DNA of 64,000 nt from Amia ocellicauda (lineage: Eukaryota > Chordata > Actinopteri > Amiiformes > Amiidae). The stretch is taken from contig NW_027102662.1 in NCBI RefSeq assembly GCF_036373705.1, forward strand, positions 682,001 to 746,000, given 5' to 3'. The notes beneath the pieces were generated by a model, which was not told where the DNA came from, ran no database searches, and was given only the letters and a program-made list of their open reading frames with translations. The translations under genes were made by a program, and so were the position numbers. This document shows, in pieces, positions 20,644 through 31,074 of this stretch; the stretch's first letter is position 1; the number at the start of each line of letters is the position of its first letter.

Positions 20644-21131
20644 TTAAAAGATGTATCCTGAGGCTCTATTTTTCTTTCTTTGAGACTTTCTTTTTGCAGG
20701 TTTTTTCTTGTGCTGCTTCCTTCTCCGAGTGTTTCCACGATATGTTGGAGAATGAGAGATTCTTCGTTTTTTGTTAGCCACGGATCTTCGTCGCCCTGGT
20801 GGACACATGCTGTTTCTTCTTTTACCCCCCCTCCTCGCCATTACCATGAGACCCGAACCCTCCTGATGCTCATGGCTAGCTGCCCGGTTCATAACATTGG
20901 TGAACACGTCACTAACAATATTTTTAGCCGCTGATTTCAAGTGGGGTCTGGCTATAGCAAAGCCTCTCTTAAGCAGGGGTACGGCCATTCTAAAGAGACC
21001 ACGAAAGAGTCCTCCTAGACCGGCGCCATACATTGTGGGGGCTCCTACAAAACCGGGCAAGCCGTTCCATCTTGCATCTTGTAATAATCCACATAGGCGC
21101 TAGGATCTACATAACCCCTCGAGGTAGCCAT
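20644..21131 (-). pseudogene. pVI-like minor virion protein (copy B)
   Basis: About 160 residues. It starts MATSRGYVDPSAYVDYYK, then a Gly-rich amphipathic segment (GLGGLFRGLFRMAVPLLKRG), a helix with NIVSDVFTNVMNRA, and a very basic C-terminus with several RRR/KKR clusters. The pattern of a membrane-active or DNA-binding minor virion protein resembles adenovirus pVI or core proteins. It is a common companion of the Polinton capsid gene, and the exact homology is inference. Appears broken. Confidence 0.62.
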
Positions 21132-21132
21132 T

Positions 21133-21854
21133 TTAATAATGTACACACTGTTTCAGGGGTCGAAAATGTAGTTTGACATTAACTTTACCGAAGCGGAAGG
21201 GTACGTTGATATTCTGATCCGATTTTACTTCGATCGTGATGTTGTCAAAGTGGGTCATTGAGACTGGTACGTAGTGTGGTTTGTCATAAGTAATTGTGAC
21301 CATGTCATTGCTTTTACCTTTAATAAGTACATTTCTCAAAAGGGGGACATAACTATCCCAGACCCTCTGGTGGGTTATGATATCCGTATACACATAAAGA
21401 GTGTAAAAGCAGCCCCACCACTTCTGAGAACTTGCTCTCTGTGTCAGAATAGAACCCTAATATACGCCCCAGTTGGCCGCTGGTTTGAATGCTAATACCT
21501 GGTTTTGACACCTTGTACACTCTGTTTTTAATAGGGTTGTAATATAGCTTGATGTTGGGGGTGCCTTCTGAGAACTGTTTATGCATCTCATCTAATATTT
21601 TATCCACATTGTCATAATAACCTCCTTGTATCGTGAATGTCCATTGACTCTTTTTAACATCATCAAAAATGGCGAAAGTGGCATCCTTATCTTGTAAAAC
21701 AGCCCAAGTGTAAGGATACTGTATTTCCGCCAACCCCACTTCCCACAACCCCCTTAGATCTATAGATTTTCCAAATTCCAAATATTTCATTTTTAGGGTA
21801 TATATCGAGAGAGGCGTTACTGGGTAGAGTCACGTAGAAGCCTCCTGATTCGAT
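21133..21854 (-). pseudogene. Penton-like minor capsid protein (copy B)
   Basis: Broken copy of the minor capsid gene; see 55156-55888 for the description. Lies between integrase and pVI-like genes. Confidence 0.78.
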
Positions 21855-21900
21855 CTTGAGTATCGAAAGTAATGCCCCCAACACACCCGCGGGCATGTTG

Positions 21901-22971
21901 TTATAAGGATTGAATATCGCAAACCTGTTGTTCCGGGACCCAACTATTGAACTTTTCAGGCCATCCAAGCCATTTCATCAACACATATTTTTTCCGGTTC
22001 TGGGTTTTTTCAGCTAATATCTTTTCAACTCTGTATACACTGTCTTTACCCACAATAATTTTTTGTAACTCGGCTTCGTAAAACGTTCCTTCTATATTCT
22101 CCCCGTCATAGTCTTTTAACCGGTACACGGGGGGGTCTCTAGCCAACTGTTTGGTAACTGTAAAAGTACTCCTTAGCTTTGAAACGCGAACCACATCACA
22201 GATGTTGAACTTATAAGTAGTTTTTCCCTTCTTAATAAATGGTCCGTATAATTTTTTATAGACCTTAAAAGAATTACTTTGATCCACATCTATAGGCTTC
22301 ATTTTAATACTGGTGTGATACCCTTGGTTGTAAGTATCGATAAAATCCTGAACTTTATCAAAATACTTGAACGTGTTGACCGCTGTAAAATATCTGCACA
22401 TTTTGGTCTTTATGGTGCGGTTAAACCTCTCCACTACCGATGCCTTAAGCTCATTACCGGTGGTGAAATGATGTATTTTGTGTCTCTTCAGTAGATTCTG
22501 AAATTCTCTGTTGAGAAACTCTTTTCCTTTATCAGTCTGCAGTTTTTTAGGACATCGACCCTGGGACAATATATCCTCAAAGGCCCTTGTCACCGCCCGA
22601 CCTGTTTTATTATGTAGAATGCGAGCCCAGGCATATTTTGATAACACATCGATACACATCAACATAAATTTGTGACCATTGTTATGTTTTGATAAATTTG
22701 ACATATCGACTAGATCCATTTGCCATTGTGAGTCTATGTCAGTTGCATATACGCGGTTTCTTTTAAAGTTAATCCTGAGAGGTTTATGTAAGGTATAGGC
22801 GTCTTGTTCCCGTAACCATTCTGAAACAACCACATCATTAACCTTCACTCCGGCCTCAGCGAGTCCTCTTTGAAAACCCTTCTTACCCGCCAAACCCCCA
22901 ATCTTGGCTGGGTTGTAGTATAGTTCCTGCATTTGGGGAGCTTGCCGAGTCATTCTGTCAAATAACCACAC
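21901..22971 (-). CDS. Chromodomain integrase, rve/DDE family (copy B)
   Basis: About 356 residues read in this copy. The N-terminal part (1-75) has YYNPAKIGGLAGKKGF. The rve core follows, with candidate catalytic residues Asp86 (WQMDLVD), Asp147 (LQTDKGKEF) and Glu181 (VVERFNRTIK), the last two about 34 apart as expected for a D,D(35)E enzyme. A C-terminal chromodomain (about 305-350) carries YVLMKWLGWPEKFNSW with its aromatic cage residues. Known role: inserts the linear element into chromosomal DNA with a 6-bp duplication; the chromodomain may bind methylated histone. Somewhat shorter than in copy D. Confidence 0.94.
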   Translation of the reverse strand: MWLFDRMTRQAPQMQELYYNPAKIGGLAGKKGFQRGLAEAGVKVNDVVVSEWLREQDAYTLHKPLRINFKRNRVYATDIDSQWQMDLVDMSNLSKHNNGHKFMLMCIDVLSKYAWARILHNKTGRAVTRAFEDILSQGRCPKKLQTDKGKEFLNREFQNLLKRHKIHHFTTGNELKASVVERFNRTIKTKMCRYFTAVNTFKYFDKVQDFIDTYNQGYHTSIKMKPIDVDQSNSFKVYKKLYGPFIKKGKTTYKFNICDVVRVSKLRSTFTVTKQLARDPPVYRLKDYDGENIEGTFYEAELQKIIVGKDSVYRVEKILAEKTQNRKKYVLMKWLGWPEKFNSWVPEQQVCDIQSL

Positions 22972-22992
22972 AGACCCACACTATGCGCAAAG

Positions 22993-23000
22993 TTTTTATA
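22993..23000 (-). promoter_or_regulatory. TATA-like box upstream of integrase (copy B)
   Basis: TATAAAAA on the minus strand, 22-29 bases before the integrase ATG; same site as 6321-6328 in copy A. Confidence 0.45.
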
Positions 23001-23125
23001 CAAGGTTTTTTATTCAACTTCAGGAGAGCAGATACCCCTTTTTAGACATTTGAGAAAAGTATAACATACACAACAATTTTTTCTACGGTCCAGACAAAAA
23101 GAAATCAGATGATTGGTTACTTGAT

Positions 23126-23644
23126 CTATATCAACAAATATACCTGTTTCTTTATCTTGTAGGCACACACCTCAGTTACATATGTAAATAAAACAACAAT
23201 ATGACCTATTTTAAAAGTAAACAGAGGTGTATTAAACATGCTCAGTAAAAGGTCATACAGATGTTGATGAAATGGCCTAATATCATTCTTGGCCCCCTTG
23301 AGCGCTTCATCCCAGTGTTCGTACCCCCCGGTCTTTGTTACAGCAGCCATTAACTTTTCCAGGTTTGAAAGTTGATCCTCATCGATGGTTAAATCTGTAG
23401 AGAAAAGGCTCGCGTTGGCTACTTTTCTGTCAAGCACATGGTGTAATAGCGCTCTCAGGTTAGCTGCAGAGTGTTGATGACAGAACCAGTTGCAGAAGCA
23501 GTCCAGGGTCTGAGGTCTTGGAGAGTAACCGCAGTCAAAGGGTTCCAGAGTGTATACAAAATCTGGGGAATAGAACCAGGGGTGATCCCGGGTTTGAAGA
23601 GGCCTGTAGAGCCTGTCGACGTCCGCAGCTTTCAGGTAAGACAT
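23126..23644 (-). pseudogene. Bcl-2-like and 282-residue genes, merged remnant (copy B)
   Basis: Holds the Bcl-2-like gene's main part and only a small portion of the C-x2-C/H-x-C gene that lies beside it in copies A, C and D. Regarded as broken remnants of two genes, not as a natural fusion. Confidence 0.75.
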
Positions 23645-23722
23645 TCTCTTTAATTTTCAACCATGATTGAATTGTTGCGCCTTTTATCCTATCTCTTCAC
23701 TACGTCACGACACACCGCCCTC

Positions 23723-24433
23723 TTAGAAGAGAGTAGCCCCTGAGCCGTCAGACCCCCCTCCAAAACCCCACACGTCGTCTGTTTTATCATCGTCGTCGTC
23801 ATTCAAGGGGGATATATAATCCATAATCCAGCATATTCTCCTTCTAACCAAATCCAGTTGCGAACATTTGGTCAAGATGTCAAAACCATCATTTATACAG
23901 TTTATGACCTCTTTCAAGAACGGCCAGTCCACGGCGTCAAACATAATTTCAGTAACCTGTTTTTCTGGATCCTCCACACCCCCTTCAATAGGGTTTGTAA
24001 TCAGGGTACTGCTAAACAAAACCTTACGATCTGTAGTTAGAGATAGACTCTTCACCACTCTACCGTAGTTCTGCAAGCTTTCCCATTCACACCTTTCAAA
24101 ACCCTGAGTCGGAGACTCCATTTCGCATTCTCTTGGACCCTCTTGCAAGCCTTCTAGAGTCTTATCCACAAGCCCCAGATCTCTCCAGGCCATCACCTTC
24201 AACCAGTCCTCATAAGAGTATTCAATTACCGTCTCAAAAGGTTCCAACGTACCCTCCTTCTCTCCCAAAGCAAAAAGCTCCACTCCAACATAGCTGGGAT
24301 CCCTTTTAAAGCGGTAACCCCGTCGAGCCCCCCAGAACAACACCCAGGAGCATTCAATCTTCAAATTGGTGAGTACAGGAACCCTTGCCCGGGATTGTTT
24401 CTTGCGGGGTTTCATGTTGATGTCGCTGGACAT
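23723..24433 (-). CDS. 236-residue acidic accessory protein (copy B)
   Basis: The fullest copy of this gene. It starts MSSDINMKPRKKQSRAR (basic, possible nuclear signal), then a Trp-rich folded part (SWVLFWGARRGYRF near 30-43, YEDWLKVMAWRDLG near 73-86). Later come helical Cys-containing segments (VINCINDGFDIL, RRRICWIMDYI) and an acidic NDDDDDKTDD plus Gly/Ser tail. I do not recognise the family. It is the gene nearest the right terminal repeat, whose ATF/CREB-like sites lie about 120-300 bases upstream of it, so an early regulatory role is a reasonable guess. Confidence 0.6.
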   Translation of the reverse strand: MSSDINMKPRKKQSRARVPVLTNLKIECSWVLFWGARRGYRFKRDPSYVGVELFALGEKEGTLEPFETVIEYSYEDWLKVMAWRDLGLVDKTLEGLQEGPRECEMESPTQGFERCEWESLQNYGRVVKSLSLTTDRKVLFSSTLITNPIEGGVEDPEKQVTEIMFDAVDWPFLKEVINCINDGFDILTKCSQLDLVRRRICWIMDYISPLNDDDDDKTDDVWGFGGGSDGSGATLF

Positions 24434-24498
24434 GTTGAAGAAGCGGGATGTTTCTGATGCTGAGAATTAAAGAGGTATTGCCTAAAAGCAGCGCGGGT

Positions 24499-24508
24499 TC
24501 TTAAATAG
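24499..24508 (-). promoter_or_regulatory. TATA-like box upstream of the acidic gene (copy B)
   Basis: Minus strand reads CTATTTAAGA, about 70 bases before the ATG at 24433. It is followed upstream by the terminal repeat with its TGACGTA sites. Also present in copy D near 59029. Confidence 0.4.
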
Positions 24509-24551
24509 AGAGGAGAGTTTCGGGGCGTTGCCTTCAGAGGGGTGGGGGTAT

Positions 24552-24736
24552 TTATGGGTGGCCTTGATGTTCAGGGTTTTATGGGTGTACACTTTCTGAC
24601 GGATATGACGTAGGAATAATTAAGGAAATAACTCTACCTAAAATCACGCCCCCCAATTATGACGTAGGAATATTAATAAGCTTAGGGCATACGTCATAAC
24701 AAAATAGGCCGCGCCCAAAAAACCCTACTATCTACT
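24552..24736 (-). repeat. Right terminal inverted repeat, copy B
   Basis: 185 bp, reverse complement of 9060-9244 with about three differences. Ends CTATCTACT, the complement of the left tip. Confidence 0.95.
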
Positions 24737-24742
24737 CTTATG
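24737..24742. repeat. Target site duplication, right of copy B
   Basis: CTTATG, same as 9054-9059. Confidence 0.93.
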
Positions 24743-25052
24743 TAGTTGAAGGCGCAGTATAGCTCTGATAGTCTGGTGGTGACGGAAGACCACCAGCCGT
24801 TTGAACAAGCCATTCAGCATCACCTTGTTGGGCTAAGTGCAGGCACTGTCAGAGCGCAGGGCGTCCTGCCTTTGAAAGAGTTTCCGAAGTGTCCTGATGT
24901 GCCCTTTAGCAATGCCAAACAGGTCTGTGAAAATGGCATCCTTTCGCGGCACTTCAGACGCCATCTCACAGTCTAGCCGACCTGAAATGCCTGAGCCCGT
25001 TTTACCAGCAGGCTTCAACGGTAACCGTTTGAAGCAAGACGTGGCGGTGTCA

Positions 25053-25125
25053 GTTTCCGTAGTGTAGCGGTTATCACGTTCGCCTAACACGCGAAAGGTC
25101 CCCGGTTCGAAACCGGGCGGAAACA
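25053..25125 (+). tRNA. tRNA-Val (AAC)
   Basis: Perfect-looking cloverleaf: GTTTCCG/CGGAAAC acceptor stem, anticodon loop CTAACAC, B box GGTTCGAAACC. It matches the standard vertebrate tRNA-Val(AAC) except for a common D-region variant (TAGCGG). T4 terminator 20 bases downstream. The most credible functional tRNA gene here together with 42934. Confidence 0.93.
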
Positions 25126-25144
25126 GCCTGCTGTGGGCCGGCCC

Positions 25145-25148
25145 TTTT
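25145..25148 (+). terminator. Pol III T4 terminator
   Basis: TTTT 20 bases after the tRNA-Val(AAC) 3' end. Confidence 0.6.
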
Positions 25149-25289
25149 CGTCCTGTTTGCCCTCGTGGTTCCCCGGAGGCGGTGGGTAGCTTTTCTTCAT
25201 TGGAGTGCCCGAAATCGGTGCTCTCAGAGCGTCCGTCCGTCGACAGGTTGAAATTGTAAACGCTGGTGTAGCCACTTTTAATTAAAATC

Positions 25290-25335
25290 TGATGATGATG
25301 ATGATGATGATGTTGTTGTTGTTGTTCTTGTTGTC
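25290..25335 (+). repeat. GAT/GTT microsatellite
   Basis: (GAT)n followed by (GTT)n at the 3' end of an AAC-type unit. Confidence 0.85.
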
Positions 25336-25691
25336 ATCGTGATCGCCGTCATTATTATTGTTAAAGTAAAGCAGTAGTTAGATTTGTTGCTACCGTAAGG
25401 TGTAGAAGGCACAATAGCTCTGTGATTGTCTGATGGTGGCACAAGACGAGCAGCAGCTGTTTGAACAAGCCATTGAGCATCACCTTGTTGGGGTAAGTGT
25501 AAGTCTTGTCATAGCTCAGGGCATTCTTCCTTTAAAAGAGTTTCCAAAGTGTCCTGATGTGCCCTTGAGCAATGCAATATAGGTCAGTGAAAATAGAAAC
25601 CTTTATCTCACAGGCAGGCCCACGGGAAACGCCTGTGCGCGTTTTACCAGCCTGCTTCGATGGGAGCCAATCGAAACCCCAGGACAGGTTG

Positions 25692-25764
25692 GTTTCTGTA
25701 GTGTAGTGGCTATCATGTTCGCCTCACACGCGAAAAGTCCCTGGTTCGAAACTGGGCGGAAACA
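25692..25764 (+). tRNA. tRNA-Val (CAC), decayed
   Basis: Anticodon loop CTCACAC kept, but the acceptor stem has GTTTCTG, the D-arm end reads ATCATG and the T stem has changes. Nearest T4 at 25833-25836. Probably not functional. Confidence 0.7.
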
Positions 25765-26227
25765 ACCCGCGGTGCACGCGTGCCAGTGCCGTGTTACGCG
25801 TCCTCATCTCTCTGCCCCATGGCCGGCCGTCGTTTTCTCTTCCTCGGAGTGGCAAGAAATCCTGACCTTGAGAACAAATGATCGCAGAAGGGTAGCTTTG
25901 CGAGGCGCTGGAACTGACACTTTTAAAATCGATACATGTCGTTGCTGTTGCAATACGACCGTAGCAGGATCGGTGACATTGCTGTTACTCTTATGTAGTT
26001 GAAGGCGCAAAATAGCTCTGATAGTCTGGTGGTGACGGAAGACCACCAGCCGTTTGAACAAGCCATTCAGCATCACCTTGTTGGGCTAAGTGCAGGCACT
26101 GTCTGATCGCAGGGCGTCCTGCCTTTGAAAGAGTTTCCGAAGTATCCCGAAATCGGTGCACTCAGAGCGTCCGTCCGTCGACAGGTTGAAATTGTAAACG
26201 CTGGTGTAGCCACTTTTAATTAAAATC

Positions 26228-26297
26228 TGATGATGATGATGTTGTTGTTGTTCTTGTTGATGTTGTTGTTGTTGTTGTTGTTCTTGTTGTCGTCGTA
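26228..26297 (+). repeat. GAT/GTT microsatellite
   Basis: Tail of the tRNA-less unit; interrupted by TTCTTGTTGAT. Confidence 0.85.
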
Positions 26298-26647
26298 GTC
26301 GCCGTCATTATTAATGTTAAAGTAAAGCAGTAGTTAGATTTGTTGCTACCGTAAGGTGCAGAAGGCACAATAGCTCTGTGATTGTCTGATGGTGGCACAA
26401 GACGAGCAGCAGCTGTTTGAACAAGCCATTGAGCATCACCTTGTTGGGGTAAGTGTAAGTCTTGTCATTGCTCAGGGCGTTCTTCCTTTGAAAGAGTTTC
26501 CAAAGTGTCCTGATGTGCCCTTGAGCAATGCAAAATAGGTCAGTGAAAATAGAAACCTTTATCCCACAGGCTGGCCCACGGGAAACGCCTGTGTGCGTTT
26601 TACCAGCCGGCTTCGATAGGAGTTATTCGAAACACCAGGACGGGTTG

Positions 26648-26720
26648 GTTTCCGTAGTGTAGTGGCTATCACGTTCGCCTAACGCACGAAAGGTCCCCGG
26701 TTTGAAACCGGGCGGAAAGA
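26648..26720 (+). tRNA. tRNA-Val (AAC), decayed
   Basis: Anticodon AAC present. The B box reads GGTTTGAAACC, the anticodon stem is changed (GCACGAA), and the acceptor 3' strand ends GAAAG, losing the first pair. T4 at 26740-26743. Confidence 0.7.
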
Positions 26721-26739
26721 GCCTGCTGTGGGCCGGCCC

Positions 26740-26743
26740 TTTT
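26740..26743 (+). terminator. Pol III T4 terminator
   Basis: TTTT 20 bases after the decayed tRNA-Val(AAC). Confidence 0.5.
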
Positions 26744-26884
26744 CGTCCTGCTTGCCCTCGTGGTTCCCCGGAGGCGGTAGGTGGCTTTCCTTCATTGGAG
26801 TTCCCGAAATTGTTGGACTCAGAGCGTCCGTCCGTCGACAGGTTGAAATTGTAAACGCTGGTGTAGCCACTTTTAATTAAAATC

Positions 26885-26946
26885 TGATGATGATGTTATT
26901 GTTCTTGTTGTTGTTGTTGTTGTTCTTGTTTTTCTTTTTGTCGTCG
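26885..26946 (+). repeat. GAT/GTT microsatellite
   Basis: Mostly GTT with TTCTTG interruptions, at the end of an AAC-type unit. Confidence 0.85.
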
Positions 26947-27280
26947 TGGTCGCCGTCATTATTATTGTTAAAGTAAAGCTACCGTAAGGTGTAGAAGGCA
27001 CAATAGCTCTGTGATTGTCTGATGGTGGCACAAGACGAGCAGCAGCTGTTTGAACAAGCCATTGAGCATCACCTTGTTGGGGTAAGTGTAAGTCTTGTCA
27101 TAGCTCAGGGCGTTCTTCCTTTGAAAGAGTTTCCAAAGTGTCCTGATGTGTCCTTGAGCAATGCAAAATAGGTCAGTGAAAATAGAAACCTTTATCTCAC
27201 AGGCTGGCCCACGGGAAACGCCTGTGCGCGTTTTACCAGCCGGCTTCGATGGGAGCCATTCGAAACACCAGGACAGGTCG

Positions 27281-27353
27281 GTTTCCGTAGTGTAGTGGCT
27301 ATCACGTTCGCCTCACACGCGAAAGGTCCCTGGTTCGAAACCGGGCGGAAACA
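27281..27353 (+). tRNA. tRNA-Val (CAC)
   Basis: Same sequence class as 8764-8836, with intact acceptor stem, anticodon loop CTCACAC and B box. T4 at 27414-27417, about 60 bases away. Its 3' flank carries the CTGTCCCTGTAACGCGG variant shared with the left flank of copy B. Confidence 0.8.
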
Positions 27354-27570
27354 ACCCGCGGTGCACGCGTGCTAGTGCCGTGTTATCTGTCCCTGTAACG
27401 CGGCCGGCCATCGTTTTCTCTTCCTCGGAGTGTCAAGAAATCCTGACCTTGAGAACAAACGATCGCAGAAGGGTAGCTTTGCGAGGCGCTGGAACTGACA
27501 GTTTTAAAATCGATACATGTTGTTGCTGTTACAATACGACCGTAGCAGGATCGGCGACATTGCTGTTACT

Positions 27571-27576
27571 CTTATG
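27571..27576. repeat. Target site duplication, left of copy C
   Basis: CTTATG directly before the left tip of copy C. The partner right of this copy is absent because its right end is missing. An equivalent CTTATG follows copy D. Confidence 0.85.
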
Positions 27577-27761
27577 AGTAGATAGTAGGGTTTTATGGGC
27601 GCGGCCTATTTTGTTATGACGTATGCCCTAAGCTTATTAATATTCCTACGTCATAATTGGGGGGCGTGATTTTAGGTAGAGTTATTTCCTTAATTATTCC
27701 TACGTCATATCCGTCAGAAAGTGTACACCCATAAAACCCTGAACAACAAGGCCGCCCATAA
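27577..27761 (+). repeat. Left terminal inverted repeat, copy C
   Basis: 185 bp, nearly the same as 9060-9244, including the three TGACGTA cores. Confidence 0.95.
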
Positions 27762-28876
27762 CCTGTTGTTCTTGTTGTTCTTGTTGGTCAACTGTAGAGT
27801 GTGAATGGGTCGGCTCTTCCTGTAGTGGTTGGGGGTCTTTTTTAAATATACATGTAATGGTTTAGTAAATCTAAACCGTTATAAGATCAACAAGTTCTGT
27901 TGTCTGTAATGGTCCCAGGTCTTAACAATGCCAGTTTTGAATAGTGCGTTTATCATATTCACACTGTCTCTGTCTGTCTCTCTCTCTCTCTCGCCCAATC
28001 ATTTTATAAGATCAACAAGTTCTGTTGTCTGTTATGATCCCAGGTCCTAACAATGCCTGTTTTGCATAGGGTACTTATGTTATCCACACTGTATCTGGCT
28101 CTGTCTCTCCCCTCAAATTTAATTAAAAATAAAATTAAAAAAGAGGGTGTGTGTGTGGGTGTTTGTGTGTATAGGTTAATTGTTTTTGTAAAAAAAAAAA
28201 AAAAAAGCTGTGGTTATATTTTATCTCTCACATAATGTGTTCAGTCGTTTTACTTAAATACATTCTAGGGTCTTAAAGCTCATAAGAGTTAGACTTAAGA
28301 TAAGGATATGCTTTTAAGGTATTTTAGCAGTCTCAATCCCTGATGATAAGGAATCGTTTAAAAAATAAAAACAACTGATCACTCAATGCTAAATAGATCA
28401 CAACACTCAAGGCTAAATCACTCACACCATGGGTGGCGGGGGTGGGCTCAGACAACAGTACGTATGGCATGTGGTATCAAAACATTCAGAATACTTTTAA
28501 CCTATATAATTTATAAGCTTTGTAAAATAAACCCAAATATCTCTTTTGCGGGGATAAACGCTGTTCTGAGTAGTTTGTGACTTGTTTAATACCAAACAAA
28601 GCATCGCTATTAAAAAAAAAAAAAAAATCACTGTAAAAGCGCTAGTTATTTTAGATCTTTATAGTTAGTTTCTTGGCTCAGGTTGTTTTTTAGCGCTTAT
28701 AAAGGCCTGCAATATTCTTAGTGGTTTGTTGACTATAGGTCTTGATGCACAAAGGCCAGACCAGAACAATGCCTTACAAGCAGATCCGGCATGTGGCCAT
28801 CAGTATAAGTATGAAGGTCTGGTCTTCAGCTCGACAGACTCATACTGACCTTTCGATTTAAGACTAAAGATCAACA
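27762..28876 (+). other. Left-arm non-coding region, copy C
   Basis: Equivalent to 9245-10510 and slightly shorter. The hairpin at 27860-27878, the 125-bp direct repeats from 27880 and 28005, and the TATAAG box at 28804 are all kept. No gene seen. Confidence 0.7.
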
Positions 28877-30912
28877 ATGTCCGGAAACAACATCAGCGAC
28901 TTCGATTTAAACGAGTTTTTAGGCAAGTCTTCAGATTATTTTCATTGACTCAGAGCGTGTTGTGTGCATGTATTGTAAATAAGGCTATAACATCTGTTTT
29001 AAGTTCTGTGAAATTATTTTTCAGCCAGTCAACAGGAGTTAATTCCCAACGCTGAGGAGATCATCTGGAACAACGACGGTAAGATTTTTGTGTTTGCGCT
29101 CATGGGTTCTTATGTATGGGTGTGTGTGGTTTTGAAGCGGCTCATTAGAGTTATGAAAACGTTTTAATATATATTAATGCCGGTCTCTTTAATTACACAG
29201 AAACTATCGAAAGGCCTATGATTAATGTCTCGACCAAGAGAAGTGGTTGTCCCTAGACAGGCTGTCTGCCGACCGGGTAAGAACTAAACCCCTGTTTGTT
29301 TGTATAACGTTTCTGTAAGATGTTTGAGTCCAGTTTTGTTAATTTAAAAAAAATTATCCTGTCTAACAGTATTAAGAAACGTGGTTCGAGACAACGAAAG
29401 GCCTTCCACATCGAGGGCTTGTTTCGTTTTACCTTCGAGAACCGTAACCTTTCAAGAATCTCAATGGCCCTCAGCCCCGGTATCTGATAGCTGTGAGTAT
29501 ATGTCTGCAGCCTGTAAGAGGTTAAAGCTTTTTATAAAGCGGTGTGGTTAAAGGTTAAACATGTCTCTTACCTTCACAGCAGTGCAAAAAGCTAAACCAG
29601 CCGAAAAACATAAGAAATGATTATTCTGTGGAGGTAAGTAAGATCTTTCAAACTTTAATGTTTTTAAAAGGGCTTTGTTTGCCCGTTGAGGGCTAATATT
29701 TAAGCGATGGGTGACCGTTTCCTGTAGGGCGGGGGGTTCTGGGAAAGATCTTTAGAAGTCCGGACAGGTCTAGGCTTGTTTCTGGGGAACGTGTTTAGAA
29801 ATGACCGATTGCCATACCGTCTGGTTAGGAAGTAAAGCCGTCCGAAAGGGTTTAGTAAGTTGTTTGGCTTATCTCCCGCTATTATACTTCTGTTTTAAAG
29901 TGGTTGTAGGAAAAGGCTTGAAGGTGTTCATTGTATTTAATATTTAAACAGATCGTGAAAACGTTTGTGAAACAGGAAGTCCCGGGATCAGGAAGCGTTT
30001 ACACTTGGAAGGTTCGTTTAAAAATGAAATGTTGTTGTGTGTGTGTGTGTTTTATTAACAATATTACAGTTTTTAAAGAAACATTTAATAAAACAGTTTA
30101 TTTACAGCGGCTTCTCTGTTTTACATTTATTATCAAGTCCTAATAAATATATTGTCTGTAAATAATAAGGCGTTGTAGTGAATGTCTAAGGCTATTTTCA
30201 AAGGTCTAAAAAAGCTAAAGGTTTTGAATGTCCTGGACATGTTGTTTTAAGTTTGATTTCTGTCGCCGTTTAAAGATGTAAATGTAATGTATATTTTTAT
30301 TCTTCCCAAGACTCTTGGGATAGTCATTCTGTGGATGAGCTATTGAGGACAATTACCCCGTCTAAGTGGGATCAAACATCTTCCCCGGTGAGATCACCGA
30401 GAGGATCCCCCACGGTGGTCTTGGAGACCCCCCAACATCTACTCAGGCCACAGCCTTCTGGGGGTAATTCAACACCCCAGATTCAGCCCGCCGCATTGTC
30501 GGGCGGAACAAATACAGGCATCCAACAACCTCAGGGGTCGCCGTCAGTCAGGGCTGACACACCACCCAACGACGGCCTGGTTTCAACATCGTCCCCCCAG
30601 ACCCGTTTCTTGGCTACAGAAACGCGGAACAGTACCCTGCGCTTGGCCAGGGTGTTACCGCAAAGGCCTTCTTGGTCTCCGTCCATGAGTATACGCTCGC
30701 TCCCTGCCTCCTTCGACTGAGATTTACCGGAGCGACCATCCTTTGAAGCTGAGCCAGGCCACCAGCCCCCGGAGCTACTTCCTGAAGGTTGGCATGAGTT
30801 GCTACATACTTTGTTACAAAATCAAAGACTTGTGTTAGTGGGGCAAAACCTGGTGATAGAGAGCCAAAACACCCTTATTAATACCCTTACTAACGAATTG
30901 TACCGTATTTAA
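28877..30912 (+). pseudogene. Left-arm gene with splice-like signals (copy C)
   Basis: Same block as 10511-12551, with the same splice-like signals and the terminal Pro/Ser-rich region. Broken in this copy. Confidence 0.45.
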
Positions 30913-31074
30913 TGTTTTAATAGACACAAAACGCCTTACTATTGTGGGTTGTTGGAAAAATAAAAAATAAATTAAAAAATGTCCTGACTTGGTAAAAGAA
31001 CTCACAAACTAAAGGATTATGAACAAGCTAGGGCCCCAAAAAGACCTTCCCGAGAGAACATCCCCGGCCCTGTT

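Larger units (their letters stand above)
9060..24736 (+). mobile_element. Polinton/Maverick copy B, both ends present
   Basis: 15,677-bp element with 185-bp terminal inverted repeats starting AGTAGATAG and a 6-bp target duplication, nested in a tRNA-Val repeat unit. It carries the full Polinton set: polymerase B, packaging ATPase, adenain-like protease, major and minor capsid proteins, and integrase, plus accessory genes. Structurally complete from end to end but broken inside, with about eight breaks. The two terminal repeats differ at about three of 185 positions by eye, so the insertion is fairly young in evolutionary terms. Confidence 0.97.
24743..27570 (+). repeat. tRNA-Val repeat cluster 2 (about five units)
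   Basis: Tandem units of about 600 bp between copies B and C. In order: AAC type (tRNA 25053), CAC type (25692), a short unit with no tRNA (about 25996-26340), AAC type (26648) and CAC type (27281). AAC-type units end in a GTCGACAGGTTGAAATTG... segment plus GAT/GTT microsatellite. CAC-type units end in the ATCGATACATGTTGTTGC... GTTACTCTTATG segment. Both share the leader CCGTTTGAACAAGCCATT. Confidence 0.85.

Noticed and set aside
23126-23644. Natural fusion of the Bcl-2-like and 282-residue genes
   Set aside because: The genes are separate and adjacent in copies A, C and D, so the copy B arrangement is secondary.
9060-24736. LTR retrotransposon or retrovirus because of the rve integrase and chromodomain
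   Set aside because: Terminal repeats are inverted, there is no reverse transcriptase, and polymerase B, packaging ATPase and capsid genes identify a Polinton.
25290-25335. GAT/GTT tracts as a CRISPR-like or coding repeat
   Set aside because: Plain trinucleotide microsatellites with no spacers.
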